Assembly (NCBI GenBank): GCA_011037195.1
Contig: JAAEAF010002696.1
Location: forward strand, 62,001 to 126,000
Length of the DNA stretch: 64,000 nucleotides
Source of the DNA: Triatoma infestans
Lineage: Eukaryota; Arthropoda; Insecta; Hemiptera; Reduviidae
Direction of reading: 5' to 3'
Made by a program: the position numbers and the translations under genes. Under the pieces are notes generated by a model that was given only the letters and a program-made list of their open reading frames with translations, made no database searches and was not told where the DNA came from. This document shows, one piece after another, positions 41,970 through 53,269 of the stretch; positions within the stretch are counted from its first letter, which is position 1, and every line of letters begins with the position of its first letter.

Positions 41970-43110
41970 GAAAATAGCTTGTCGTGTAGGGAGATAATAT
42001 GTTACGCCCCATGCGACGTAGCTGTGGGCGGAGTCGGGCGGATTGCCATATGATTTTTTTGGCTGCAGTCAAGAAATGTTAATGCAATGTGATTGGATAT
42101 ATTTTCATTAAACAGATACTATTTTGTGTTACGTTCTATATACATGTCAGTGCAGATGCAATTCAAGAGAGTTCACCTTGAGATAAGATCAAATATAATT
42201 AAATCAAGAATTGAGAGAATTATATAGAGACAGGATCTGATAGGAGCGGTGGAGGGCGGGAGTTTCAATTGGGAGGAGGAAGAACTAGAGGAAAACCACG
42301 GATACGATTGCTGGATGACGTAGAATAAGACCTCAAGGTATTAGGAATAGAAGGTGGAGGCGGGGCTCGAGAGGCAGAGAGATAAGAGCGGAAGAAAGTG
42401 GTTGAGGAAGTCCTTCATGGTTTTGTAACGCCAAGAAAGAAGCAGGAAAACTAAGTTCGGCGAAATCCTTCGAGGAACAATAGCTATTTCTTTCCTAGAC
42501 AAGCTGGAAAGAGGAAATGAGAATTTATCGTTTCCTCCTAATTCTTATAACATCTCTGCTCGTCTTTTAGTTATCCTTAAGGATATTGATTTAGAGATCT
42601 TTAGTTTTTAGTAAAAATTAGCGAGCCATAGCTTGAATGGGATTCCAATGTATTTTTGTTGAGACAAGGAAAAATGTAGAAGAGAAAAGTACATTGACTG
42701 AACATTGATATATTAATTGAGTAATCAGATTACTACAAGTACATTACAGTGACCTATATAGACAGTGGTAGTGTGAGATTGCTGACCGACAGAACTGGCA
42801 GAGTATTGGTGATGGTGATGTTTGCTTGGCGACTGTGTATTAGATTGATTGTTATGGTATATTTTATATTTATAGAAAACTTCCCCCCAAAGTTGAGGTA
42901 GATTGAGGTAGCCGGATCCTGATCTCATTTACGGAGAATTTGAAATAGCTTGTCATGTAGGGAGATACGTTATGCCCCATGTGATATGTTGAATGACATA
43001 GCTGTGGGCCGAGTGGGCGGAATGCCATATGATTTTTTGGCTGCAGTCAAGAAATGTTAATGCAATGTGATTGGATATATATTTTTATTAAACAGATACT
43101 ATTTTGAGAA
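41970..43110. repeat. Direct repeats (~150 bp) enclosing a LINE fragment
   Basis: 41970-42130 and 42943-43100 are direct copies: AGCTTGTCRTGTAGGGAGATA, CATAGCTGTGGGC or GTAGCTGTGGGC, GGCTGCAGTCAAGAAATGTT and AATGCAATGTGATTGGATAT. The unit has no clear TG/CA ends or polypurine tract, so I do not call LTRs. Between them is an RTE-like coding relic and about 450 bases of unassigned DNA. Confidence 0.75.
42265..42465 (+). pseudogene. RTE-like LINE C-terminal fragment
   Basis: Reads KTRGKPRIRLLDDVE, a stop, then DLKVLGIEG and, after shifts, a KVVEEV-like end. The GRPRxRWLDDVExDLxxLG pattern is the usual C-terminal text of RTE-type RT proteins. Only some 60 codons remain. Confidence 0.65.
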
Positions 43111-43617
43111 AGAGGCTCTTTTGTTTGACACAATGCATAAGCTTGAAGTTATCATAATAACTGTGGGTGATAGCGTTGTTTTGGTGGAGAAGTTAGGTTT
43201 CACACCCTACTAATTTATGTTAGAACATCCATTCTGATTCTTAACAGTATTAATCTGGTAATCACGCAAATAACTAACCTGAAAAAGCCTATTGCAATAT
43301 GGACCCGTAAAGATTGCTTTATATTAAACTATTGACACGCACTCATCTCTAAGACCTTGGTTTCTCATTCCGTATTCCGATTAAGGAAGAAAAGATCTAC
43401 TTATTATAGTCTGTGAGGAAGGTTCAGAGGTTCAAACTGTGCTCACACCGAAGCCTTTCTGGATCCACATAGCTATTCCAAAGAAAAACATCTAGAAGCT
43501 GCGCAAATTCAGACTCACATCTTGTCCGTCTAAGATTCTCGGATGCGCGAATAAACCTGAGGGAAACTTTCCATTATCCAAAAACCTATCTCCTCGCAAT
43601 CCAAACATTTAATAAGA
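43111..43617. other. No feature seen
   Basis: Moderately AT-rich. No coding or repeat structure recognised. Confidence 0.4.
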
Positions 43618-43845
43618 GAAGGAATAGCTAAGTGGTTAGCGTACTGGACTCCCACGCGGAGGACCCGGGTTCGATTCCAGCTGTGCTACCTTTGGATTTT
43701 TTCATCCTAGGAGCCTCTACAGCTCCATTGTCCACTTATGGACGATGTTGTCTGTAGCAGAGAATACTATCCGGAGGCCGGCAGTGCACTGAGGGCGCTA
43801 ATGACCATCGATGTTGAAGTGCCTTAAATTAAAAAACTAATATTT
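43618..43845 (+). mobile_element. tRNA-headed SINE, family B, best-preserved head
   Basis: ATAGCTAAGTGGTTAGCG (A box) and GGGTTCGATTCCAGC (B box), with CTCCCAC in the anticodon-loop position. The body has CTAGGAGCCTCTACAGCTCC, ATGGACGATGTTGTCTGTAG and CCGGAGGCCGGCAGTGCACTG. The end is GTGCCTTAAATTAAAAAAC. A pol III-type head without a functional acceptor stem, so a SINE and not a tRNA gene. Confidence 0.85.
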
Positions 43846-44409
43846 TTTTTTACTAAAATCCAACTATGTTAAGAGGTTCAGTAGAGGATTCAAGTAGGAA
43901 TAAATTGAGTGTAGGCCGGCCGCTGTCTCTCGTTTACTATTTACCTTGTTACTATAGAAAGCCAGATACTCTATGCCCATACACACTCACACACACACAC
44001 ACACACACTCCATATACACAGGTGACTCTCACATGCACAGTCACAACCGGGATAGGACAATTAAAACTATTTGAATATTATTGAAGCTTATTATTTGAAT
44101 TAAAACTATTTGACCACCAAAACTACAATATAATTATACTACAAAACATACCGCTAACGCTGTAAATTATTACCATATACAGACATACATACGTATGCAG
44201 CTTCAGGCTGCAGATCAGACAACCCCGCAGGTAGGTGAGAGGGAAGCTTGGCTTTCTTTAGTACAAATTAGCTCTGCACACCAGCACTTGCCAACTCTGA
44301 CTGCCTCACTCTCATCTGACATTTGGCTCTTGGTAACTAAAATTCACATTGGAATTATAAAATAAACTAAATGTATTGGTACCGGAAGTGTATTGTACCG
44401 GAAGTATAC
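43846..44409. other. Unassigned; CA microsatellite
   Basis: A CA run at 43985-44008. From 44372 three partial copies of a GTATTG.ACCGGAAGT phrase precede the next LTR and resemble its start. Confidence 0.45.
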
Positions 44410-44413
44410 TAAA

Positions 44414-45071
44414 TGTATTGTATCGTTTATTGATACCGGAAGTTGAAGTGATGAGTAAGAGTAAGAGATTGATAATTAGAGAGATTAGAGAATTGGAATT
44501 CGAAATGCGTACTACTGATTTAAAAAAATATACTATATTTTAACAAATAATTTAAAGAGATATAAAATAGAAAAACTAAGATGCACAATTGTAAATAACT
44601 ATAAGAATTATAAAATGAATATAAAATATTAAAGAAGTTAGTAAAGTGTTAAAACCTTAAATAGGGAAGCGCTCGCGAAGTGAGATGGTGCTTCTGATCT
44701 GAAAACTGATGTAGACGTTTGATGTCAGAGTCGAACTGAATCTCTCCTCCAGTGGGGCGATGTGTTACATTTGCATCACTCACACATCGACGCTGATGTG
44801 TAAGTACGTGTAACACTAAGACATCTCTTGTGGTGTATTGACCCTAGGGGAGGTCAGTAGTTAACAAGGGCTGATTTGGCAGGGGTGGCAACTCTTTGTT
44901 AACAGATGGTGGGCCAGGTAGGCCAGTAAGGTATTATCTCTTGACTGTTCATGATCTGCAGGTAGCGGCTGGCCGGACCCTTTTCCAGTTTTCAACCACT
45001 AGTAGTAATTTTTAAATTTATTTAAAAATTATCTCTTCTTTTTTTTTTCTTGCTATCGCTATCACATCACA
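44414..45071. mobile_element. Solo LTR (family L3), TSD TAAA
   Basis: TGTATTGTATCG...CACATCACA, 658 bases, flanked by TAAA (44410-44413 and 45072-45075). Homologous to 39698-40417. Finding a separate target duplication in each copy confirms the boundaries. Confidence 0.85.
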
Positions 45072-45075
45072 TAAA

Positions 45076-46479
45076 CAACGTAAACAACATAAACATAAAC
45101 AAACACAACACCACCTCCACTGCTGATTCTTACATTGAGCATTTTGGACTGTCTCGAAACTCTGCCCATATTTGGAAGATAGAAAGATAGGCGCCTATTT
45201 TTGACAAACTCACCTCCTTAATGTCAAGATCCCTACGTGACTTCGGGTATTGGTGAAAATCTCCTCTGTTCCTGAAGATAGCAATTCTATTCTTTTAGAA
45301 CATTTTAGTATCAATGTTGAAGTGAAGAAACGTTCTATCATTAACGTTTACTGACTATGTCAGATAACATAAATAAATATCTTTTGAATTTAATTTCAAA
45401 TGCCGCTTTTTTGAAATTCAAAGAGCAAATTTTCCATCCAATCCGTAGAGGGGAAAATAAGTGTCCATTTATCAAGCATCTCACCATACAATCTTCTCCC
45501 ACAAAATATTCCGAACTACCATACTTTCCATCCATTCTTGTAACTTCCATGTAAACCTTGAATATATAATGTTTAGATATAAAGATATAAGAGGATTATG
45601 GATATGAAAACCATTGTAATAAGTAGTCTGAGACTTGCAGAGAAGAAGACATTTGGCAAGGTTCATCATCAATGAAACGTTTGTCTAATGGCTAGCGCAT
45701 TCAGAATTCTCTTAAGGCTTAAATGATGTTGATCCTAGCATCAAGAGAACAAGTGGAGAACCGTAGCGAGTTGCATTCGATAAACCTCCAATGGAAACCT
45801 GCGCTTCATGAGCTGACATTCATGAGCCTCTACTATCATATAATTTAAAGTATACTAAATAAAATGGCAGCCAACTGATTTGTATAAAATAATTATAATT
45901 TTGTATATAAAAATTATATTTTTAAATAAATATTTAATTCCTTAATAGGATATTATATTTGATTGGAATCAAATCAATGGAATATTAAAAGTTATTGAAT
46001 CAAAGATTTAATTACAATTTTTGTCTTCAACGATTTCTCAGAGATTCTTTCAATATTATGGATGAGAAAGATTGCTAATATATTTGATTAAAAAAAAAAA
46101 AGAAAGGAAAAAATTGTATTTGTTACGTTAAAAAATGATAAAACGACACCCTATTTCTGTGTCATGCAATTCTTGCTTAGAAGACTTAAAATGAAAATTG
46201 AATATTTATTGGTTGGTTAAGTTTAACGGTTAGTTAGTTAGGGTTTAGTTAAATTATCTGTTAGGAAATACTAAGGTGTAAAATAACCACAGCATTACCT
46301 ATTGCACAAACCTTTAACTTAACTTGGTTTAAAGATAATGATAGTTTTATTAAATCTCTAATCATTTAGCTTCTCTATTTGCAGTGGTTTTTTTCTATGT
46401 ATTTATTTACACAGGAAAAACTGTATTTAAAATTCTCCCCAAGGCGCTTAAGGATCAAAGAAGTTTACAAATATTTACA
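45076..46479. other. Unassigned, AT-rich
   Basis: The open frames at 45341-45554 overlap on both strands and show no domain. 45680-45850 has a tRNA-like phrase TAATGGCTAGCGC, but no second copy. 46160-46480 is AT-rich. Confidence 0.35.
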
Positions 46480-46880
46480 CAGAATAAATTTTCTCTTACG
46501 GTGTCATTACAACTATGTATAAAATGACAAATTTTCATTAAACTTTAAATTTTACTGAATTTTCCCAATATAAATGTAGCAGGGGGGGGGGCAAATACTT
46601 ATCCATGCAAGTAGACAAGTATGATTGCATTATTGTCCAGCAGACAGCGTCAATATTTGAAATTTATTCCATTTCAAAATCCCTCAAAATTACTTTTGTC
46701 AGTAAATAGCTTCAAATAAAAGTGGTACATTTTTATCTTTGTATAATTAGCCCACCAAGATTAAAGTAAATCGCTGTGGTCATTGTCAAGGAAAATCCCA
46801 AAAATATCCTCAGAAAAGACGCTCTTCCCTTTAACTGATTATCCTTAAATTTGGAATTCTATCCATGCTTCCTTCCCATG
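46480..46880. repeat. Possible CCGG-family fragment
   Basis: Phrases such as TTCAAATAAAAGTGGTACA and a G-run at 46580-46588 recall the interspersed repeat, but ACTTCCGG itself is absent. Weak. Confidence 0.3.
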
Positions 46881-46884
46881 TGCA

Positions 46885-47655
46885 TTAATATAATGTCAAT
46901 GAAAGTGTCAATGTCGTGGAAGCCCAAAATTTAAGAAGGATAAGGCAACGGTTAAGAGAAAAGGCTTTTGATGAGTGGGCAAATTGCAAATGGCAAGGCT
47001 ACGGTGTCCAGCATTTTAGAGACATTACTTACGGCAACAAATTAGTTTGTGAAAAACAATTATTTTCAGGATCTGAGTGGACGAATGTGTTTTAGTTATG
47101 CTTCACTCGTCGGCAATTAGACGATGTTGGGCTCCTTTGCCGCAAATGCGGAAGACAGACCGAAACTCCAGCACATGTGCTGAGAAAATACCCGAACAAC
47201 ATGCTCCTCGTCACTTGTCAACACTACAATGTCCAACGTAGGGTCAGCGAGTTATTAAAGGAAACAGGATATGCATGCTATGAGGATGTCTACTATGTTG
47301 ACACGGACGGTGCCTCAAGATACGCAGATATAGTCGCATTATAAAGACAGTTCATCTGCGTTAGTTCTTGATTCTACGATTAGGTATGAGAACAGGCCAA
47401 GCGAATCAATGAAGAAAAGAGAGCAACTTATGAGAAGTGCATTAACTTTCTCCAAGAAAAGTTCCTAGACAAATTTGGAAAAAGGAAGTTTGCAGTTTAC
47501 AGGCTATAGTTCGGCTCTCGGGGGACAATCCCGGTCACTACGGCAGAATTTTTTGATAACGTAGGCATTGACAAAGGGAATCTGACCCAGCTGGCGGAGC
47601 AGATTATCTTGGATTCCCTGGGAATTCTGCATAATCACATCTACGGTCTTTGAGA
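46885..47655 (+). pseudogene. R2-like LINE C-terminus (zinc motif and restriction-like endonuclease)
   Basis: Frames read REKAFDEWANCKWQGYGV, LFSGSEWTNVF, then after a stop LCRKCGRQTETPAHVL (zinc motif). The endonuclease part follows: RYADIVAL, INEEKRATYEKCINFLQEKF, SRGTIPVTTAEFF, ending DSLGILHNHIYGL. The order (zinc motif, PD-D/E-K-type nuclease, GxRGxxP) fits R2-type elements, whose endonuclease nicks a target site. The last zinc cysteine is a tyrosine and several stops occur. The flank is not rDNA. Confidence 0.7.
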
Positions 47656-47673
47656 AATCGGTTATTAAAATAG

Positions 47674-48072
47674 TGTAACGTTTTTCCCTCTAAACTAGCT
47701 ACTGCAACTAGTTTTAAGTGGGTTCGTTTAGATAAAAATAATCTAAACTTCAATAAGAAAAACACCAATGTACTGTTTTACACAATAAATTATAAATACA
47801 AACTTAATAATAATTAATACATAGTTTTAACCACAAAAGTACACTTTGTTCACTTTTGTATACACTTTTCACAAACCGACACTTAGTTTGTAACAAGAAA
47901 ACTCTCTGTAAACTCTCTGTTGTCCCACTATTTGTACCGGTGAAGAAGGGTCTAGAACTTTCTCGATTCTTCTAAAAAGAGCTAGAGCGCGCCGCCAGCG
48001 CTTCTTAGCGGCCACTAGAAGAACTTGAGGTACCTGCTTTCTCTCCTAGATGGCACCAGTGGCTGCGTTACA
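47674..48072 (-). mobile_element. Solo LTR with TSD ATAG and heat-shock-element-like core
   Basis: TGTAACG...CGTTACA, 399 bases, flanked by ATAG (47670-47673 and 48073-48076). No other copy is in the window, so the call rests on the inverted ends and target duplication. Direction is inferred as minus because a promoter-like order (heat-shock-like motif, then TACAAATA) reads that way. Confidence 0.8.
47951..47974. promoter_or_regulatory. Heat-shock-element-like motif in the LTR
   Basis: TCTAGAACTTTCTCGATTCTTC contains GAA-TTC-GAt-TTC at 5-base spacing, the nGAAnnTTCn arrangement bound by HSF, with one mismatch. GAAGAAGGG lies just before it. Confidence 0.35.
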
Positions 48073-48279
48073 ATAGTTTCATTTAATGTCCTATTTGTCG
48101 AATTTGTATATGTTTCATTCCTTTTTCTTCTTCTTGTTTGCACTATTTATTTAAGTTTTGTAACGTTTATGTTTTTTGACTTTATATTGTCTGTTGTAGA
48201 TTGATCAGATATAGATTTGTCGCTTGAATCACTATGTAGGTGGTAAAACTATACATTGTATGTGGTACTTTAAAGGAGA

Positions 48280-48640
48280 GCTTAACGACACTGTCCCTTT
48301 CCACCCCTTACTATCCAAAAAAATCAATTTACCCCAAAACAAATGTTTCATCTTTTAAGAAAATCGCGAAAAAGTGAAAACAAAACACAACCAATAATGT
48401 GGATTGCTGGATTTTGACCGAAACTTTTCATGTCAAGATGTGGTGATGATTTCTAAATGAAATATCAAGTTTAAAACTTCCTTGAGAGTTTTTGTTTTTT
48501 TAAAGATATTTTGTTCACACACACACACACACACACAGAAATTCTTAAAAACTTTTATTCGAACACGTGGGGAGGGAGGCCTCAAAACATGTATTTCCTG
48601 TAAAAACGTGGATAATTTGACACGATTGCAATACTTCCTC
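48280..48640 (+). repeat. CCGG-family repeat fragment
   Basis: AAGAAAATCGCGAAAAAGTG, a CA run at 48517-48537, GGCCTCAAAACATGTATTTCC and GACACGATTGCAATACTTCC, in the order of the larger copies. Confidence 0.65.
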
Positions 48641-48654
48641 TCCATGTTGTTGTG

Positions 48655-48960
48655 ATTGGTTCCGCAGAGCTGGAAGGCATCAGAGATATTTTCCGTGATA
48701 GCCTGCTTGCTTTTTTATGGTCATCGACCGGTTTTGTCAAACAATGTGATAACATAGATTTGAACAGAGCAAATTTAGTTGATACACTCAACTACTCCAA
48801 CAGTATAGTTGATACACTGCTCTGTGCAAATCTACATTATATCACACTGTTTGACAAAAAGCATCTTGATGATGATGGACAAACGCCTGAAACCGGTCGA
48901 TGACCACAAAAAGAAGCAGGCTAGCACGGAAAATATCTCTCTTGCTTCTTCTCTCTTTAG
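48655..48960. repeat. Long imperfect hairpin
   Basis: The left arm (ATATTTTCCGTGATAGCCTGC, TGGTCATCGACCGGTTT) and right arm (read inwards ATATTTTCCGTGCTAGCCTGC, TGGTCATCGACCGGTTT) are inverted, centred near 48790 on CAACTACTCC. The left outer part (GCAGAGCTGGAAGGCATCAG) has a relative at 58.15-58.24 kb. The right arm contains GATGATGGACAAACGCCTGAAACC, reminiscent of the hammerhead-like motifs elsewhere. Confidence 0.7.
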
Positions 48961-49366
48961 TCGGAGTAAGAGAAAGTAAGAATTGAAGAAATTTTAAACG
49001 ATATATTTACTGCCAGTATTGCTATGGGGGTGTGATGGTGCCAGTATTACAATCGTGTGATGTTGCATTTCCGGTTATTCAATATTGTGAGAAATCGTCA
49101 GTTGTGGTTGTGGCAGTATATAAAAAAAAGAAGTTCAGGCATCCTGCGACTTTTTGTTTTTTTAAGTTTTTTTTTATTTTTTTTATTTTTGGCACACGCA
49201 CATACATACATTGGATAAAAATATTTTTTTTCCTTACTCACAGAGCTCAAAACATAAATTCCTCATTAAAACACAATTTCGTCAGTGTGAGTTTGTCAGT
49301 ACTTACTTATAATAGCACACTTAGCGCTGGTGTAACAAATCAAATAAATAAATTAAAAAAAAAAAA
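48961..49366. other. Traces of CCGG-family repeat
   Basis: Phrases such as TGCATTTCCGGTTATTC and GAGCTCAAAACATAAATTCC are present. The 136-codon frame at 49032 is Phe/Lys-rich through T and A runs and is not supported. Confidence 0.35.
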
Positions 49367-50198
49367 ATCTGGTGTGAAACACTCACACCTTTCTCTTACT
49401 TCTGTTCTCAAAATTATAATTGACAAATTTTATAGTTTGTGAACCAAATATAACGAAATTCGTCGAAAACTGAAAAAGCTATTCAGTAAAAGCGCACTTT
49501 CCGGCTTACTAATTTTCTTAGTAAGTACTTGGAATTTTGGCAATCAATTTTATTTCTTATTAGTTTTGTTTGGATGATAGAATTGTATAATCAACTATGA
49601 TACCACTTTAGAGGAAGCTGTAACCCCACCCTTACCCTAAAAGTGCCCTTAAATGAATTTTCCCAGAGAAATGTTTCAAATAAAAGTTATAGATCTTTGT
49701 ATGTTTAGTTTATATACAAAGTTTCAAGAAAATCGTCGAAGCCATTTTTAAGAAAATCGCGAAAAAGTGAGAAAAAAAAATCATTTACGTAAAGTGTAAA
49801 ACAAAAGCACTTCCGGTTATCTATTTTTTAACAAACTCGGAATTTCAACAACATATTTTATTTCTAATTAATATTTTTTAGATGACAGAATTGTCTAATA
49901 CTGAAATAGCAGTTAAGATAAAAACCCTAACCCCACCCCTCCCCCAGAAGTGCCCTTAAATAATTTTCCTGGAGAAATGTTTCAAATAAAAGTTGTAGCT
50001 CTTTGTATTTAGTTGATATACCTAGTTTAAACAAAAGCGTGGAGCCATTTTTGAGAAACTTGCAAAAACGTAAAAAAAACAAGTAAAGTGGTACTTCCGG
50101 TTGAGGAATTTGACAGATAACGCGTCAGATCCTATGGTGATACCTAAACTAATATCAAGTTTCACTATCTACGGTTTTTCGTTTTGAGCTATGCTGTT

Positions 50199-50237
<39 letters not shown>

Positions 50238-50370
50238 ACACAGACCATTTGCTAAAAACCACTTTTTTGGATTCAGGGGACCTCATAACGGATATTTCCG
50301 GCGAAAACTCGATATCGAAAATTTGACACGATTACAATACTTCTTCTTACTTAGGGGTAAGAGAAAGTAA
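49367..50370 (+). repeat. CCGG-family interspersed repeat, near full-length
   Basis: Starts ATCTGGTGTGAAACACTCAC and ends CTTCTTACTTAGGGGTAAGAG. Two internal units, each with ACTTTCCGG or ACTTCCGG, a CCCACCC(C)T block, AAATAAAAGT and GAAAATCG. A CA microsatellite lies at 50205-50242. It is an inverted counterpart of 23566-24592. The family is the commonest repeat in the window. Confidence 0.8.
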
Positions 50371-50984
50371 TAAAAATGAAGTAATAATAAAAGCGTCAGG
50401 TCCAATAAGAAATCATAAATAAAAAAAATGTATCTAACCTTGACTTTTTTATACGCGAACCAAGTTACATTACTAGGTCAAACTCCAGATAATTTATGGT
50501 AATCTGAAATCAATATTACCAGCTTTTTTTACATGACCTGAATTAAATTACATCGGACAATAAAAAAAAAAAAAAAAAAAAAATCAGAAATCAACCTTTT
50601 CTTTGTATTAAAATAGAACTTCTTGTACTGAGAGATTATTTTTTGTATTTAACAAAAATTTTATTGAAGACGTTTACTTAAACTATTGTTGTGTAATATA
50701 TTACTTACTTACTAATGGACTCTACAGTTCTTGAAGAGCCTTGACCTCCTCCACTCCTGATGATCTTTGGCTTTGTATAATATTTTAAGTTAAACAATTT
50801 ATTAAACAAAAAAACATTCACTTAAAAAACAAAAAAGGAACTTATATATTTTTATTTTATAGTTTTATAGCTCAATTAAGAAGAAAAACCTGGTGTGATG
50901 ATTCTTATTTAGATAATTTTGCCTTCAGTATTATATGAATGACAGAAAAGTAATTTTTTCCATAGGTTACGTTTTATGGATTAA
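50371..50984. other. AT-rich; LINE-tail-like phrase
   Basis: 50702-50758 reads ACTTACTTACTAATGGACTC, TACAGTTCTTGAAGAGCC and TTGACCTCCTCCA, the style of an RTE-type 3' end with ACTT tail (compare 4876). The rest is AT-rich with an A run at 50561-50583. Confidence 0.4.
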
Positions 50985-51451
50985 GTTAAACTTTCAATAG
51001 GTTCGTGACAAACCATCTCAATGTCCTCGAACCCTGGCTCCGTAGCTGGAGAATCAAGGTTAATCAACACAAATCCATGCACATAGTTTTCACCTTAAAC
51101 CGTAAAACCTATCCCGCCATTCAATTTAACCATAATTTTCTCCCAATTGTAACTCAAATCCGTTAACTCGGGCTCCACTTAGACAGACGATTAATATGTA
51201 AAACCTCATACTCGACTCAAATGAAATGAACTAAATTACCGATAAGAGAATGCTAAAATAAACTACTAGATAAACGCTCAAAACTTACATTGCACAACTA
51301 AAGACAACTGTACAATTCCTTACTAGCACCTATTTGGACCTAAGGACTCAAATTATACGGGACTACCAAAAACACAAATCTGTATCGCATTCAATCCCTA
51401 CATACCTAAATCCTACGCACCATCGTCGGTTCTCCCTTCTAAAGTCTCTAA

Positions 51452-52451
51452 GGGTATGTCCACACTAGTGCAACTTTTTCTGTCAAGAGAGGCATGCGTC
51501 ATAGCGCACGGAGTGATGAACGAGAGGCATGCGTTATTGCATACCTCATGGAAGTTGAATGGGCCTTTATTTTCATGACGCAACCACAGCGCACGTGAAT
51601 CCAACTACGTACTTGGATTTTCGTTCAACATTCTATGCATCTTGTTGATCTCGCTACGTGTTGTGTGATATTTTTATAGATTATATAATATTATATATAA
51701 TTAATTTTAAATATTATTTAATTATAATTTTAATAATAATTTTATTAGTAATTGATATTATTCAACTATTATTATTAATTAATAATATCTCCTACAGCAG
51801 ATTTCTGATTACGTCTGTAATCAAGGGACATTTGATTTTATAGAAGATTATCGTCTTCAAACAGTTTTGTGGGATGTAAATTCAAAATTATATGCCAACA
51901 AAAGTGCGAGAAGTGATGCTTGTTCCGTGGTACTTTTGTAGAGGTCTCATACCATTATCACTGGAAGTAACTTCTCTACATGTACCTTAAATAACTTCAT
52001 CCTCGTGATCAAAACTTCCAGGAGGTGAATACTGTCTTGCTGCGCCCGGAGAAAATTATGAAACAGAAGACAAGTTAACACTATATCAACCACAGTCCCA
52101 ATCACTGAAATTTCTATAGGCTTACGAAAAATTCTGAACGCTGGCGCCATCAATCAAAAGCGTTTTCAACGATTCTTCTTGCTCTCGATATCCTGTAATT
52201 AAATACTCTTTTCGGCGAGCCCTTATTAAGGTCAGTTGCAAATGGTTTCATAAGATTAGGGTTCGCTGCTTTTTGCTTTTTTGTTTTCGTGCACTTTTCA
52301 AAAACAGGTAACCTGCACAAACAGCTTTCTGAATCCGCCTTCTGAATCTATCGATAAAATGCACACTGAACGAATGAAGTGTGGACAACAAATTGAATGC
52401 CTCAAGAGGCATGATAGAAAGGCATGCGCAGCGCATGTTGTGGACATACCC
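51452..52451 (-). mobile_element. Harbinger-like derivative, copy 2, TSD TAA
   Basis: Exactly 1000 bases, inverted ends GGGTATGTCCACA, with TAA on both sides (51449-51451 and 52452-52454). A 3-bp duplication fits PIF/Harbinger. Subterminal AGAGGCATGCGT occurs twice at the left end. It is homologous in opposite orientation to 20538-21554. Confidence 0.85.
51947..52153 (-). pseudogene. Harbinger transposase C-terminal relic
   Basis: Reads APAFRIFRKPIEISVIGTVV then DIVLTCLLFHNFLRAQQDS. An RxFxKPI...V..IV..C..LHNFL pattern is the usual C-terminal stretch of Harbinger transposases after the last acidic residue. The catalytic core is deleted. Only this frame of the element is recognisable. Confidence 0.7.
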
Positions 52452-52680
52452 TAACCTCACTATCTATACTGACCTAAAAATTCTCTTCGTCTCCACATTA
52501 ACCAAATTCCGCTACCTAAAATTCCATTCCAAATTATTTGCTCATTCCAACCCCCTAATCCAAGCCCACTGTACCTTCCACTCTCCCCACAAACCTGCCA
52601 AGACGACTAAGGTGTCGATGGCCCGTGACCATCTAAATACATAACGACCGCTGTCTTGAGATACAGTCGTACACACTTAG

Positions 52681-53269
52681 GCCATAATGGCGTATTACGA
52701 TGCTATCTGCGGTCTGCTATATGGCGTACATAACGACTGCTGGGATAGCTGTCGTTCACAACTTCAAGTGAGGGTGTGCGCGCTAACCAACGCGCGTACT
52801 TCCATTTTCATTATTTATCTTTTTTACTTGATGCATGGTTACCATTGTAAGTTGTAAACATCTTAAAATAAAGCAATAAAAAAGTTGTGACAATATCTCA
52901 TATCCTAGTAAAATTCTTCCAGCATAGAAATACAATTATTGGTTTGACGGGATAGTAGTTGGGGGATGCATTATTCCTTAATTGGTCTGAAATTTAAGCA
53001 CTTAGACGAATTAAGGTAATCTATTTTTACTCATACAAGAACAAAGTAATCATTGGAAGTGTTTACAATCATTGAGATTGTAACACTAATATAATTTGTA
53101 GCCATTTGTAGATAGTCCATTAGGTACACTATTCCCTCTCAAGAAAATAAAATACGTTGTCTTTGCTGGTGTAACTTTGGCATTTTTGAAGTGTCACTAT
53201 GGTTACTTATAATGTAACATAACAATATGTTCAGACTCAATTAGCTCCATTCTATCCCTGAAACAGATA
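52681..53269. other. Unassigned
   Basis: 52660-52770 has inverted phrases ACGACCGCTGTCTTGAG / ACGACTGCTGGGATAGCTGTCG. Otherwise AT-rich, with no recognised coding. Confidence 0.35.

Larger units (their letters stand above)
50985..52680 (+). pseudogene. Jockey-like LINE 3' part, interrupted by Harbinger
   Basis: 50985-51451 reads HLNVLEPWLRSWRIKVNQHK, LGLHLDRRL, LLDKRSKL and SLLAPIWT. 52452-52640 continues NLTIYTDLKILFVSTLTKF then FHSKLFAHSNPLIQAH. Removing the transposon and one TAA joins SKVSN to LTIYTD in one frame, so the two parts are one insertion. Other stops and shifts show it was already dead. Confidence 0.8.

Noticed and set aside
41970..43110. Complete short LTR element
   Set aside because: Direct repeats lack convincing TG/CA ends, primer-binding site and polypurine tract.
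43618..43692. Possible tRNA gene
   Set aside because: A and B boxes are present, but the acceptor stem does not pair and the same head occurs with a SINE body elsewhere.
45341..45554. Overlapping open frames on both strands
   Set aside because: No domain, no second copy and no splice signals; likely chance.
46885..47655. rDNA-inserted R2
   Set aside because: The protein relic is R2-like, but the flanks are not 28S rDNA; the right side is an unrelated solo LTR.
49032..49442. 136-codon open frame
   Set aside because: Built from T/A runs and interspersed-repeat sequence, with no domain.
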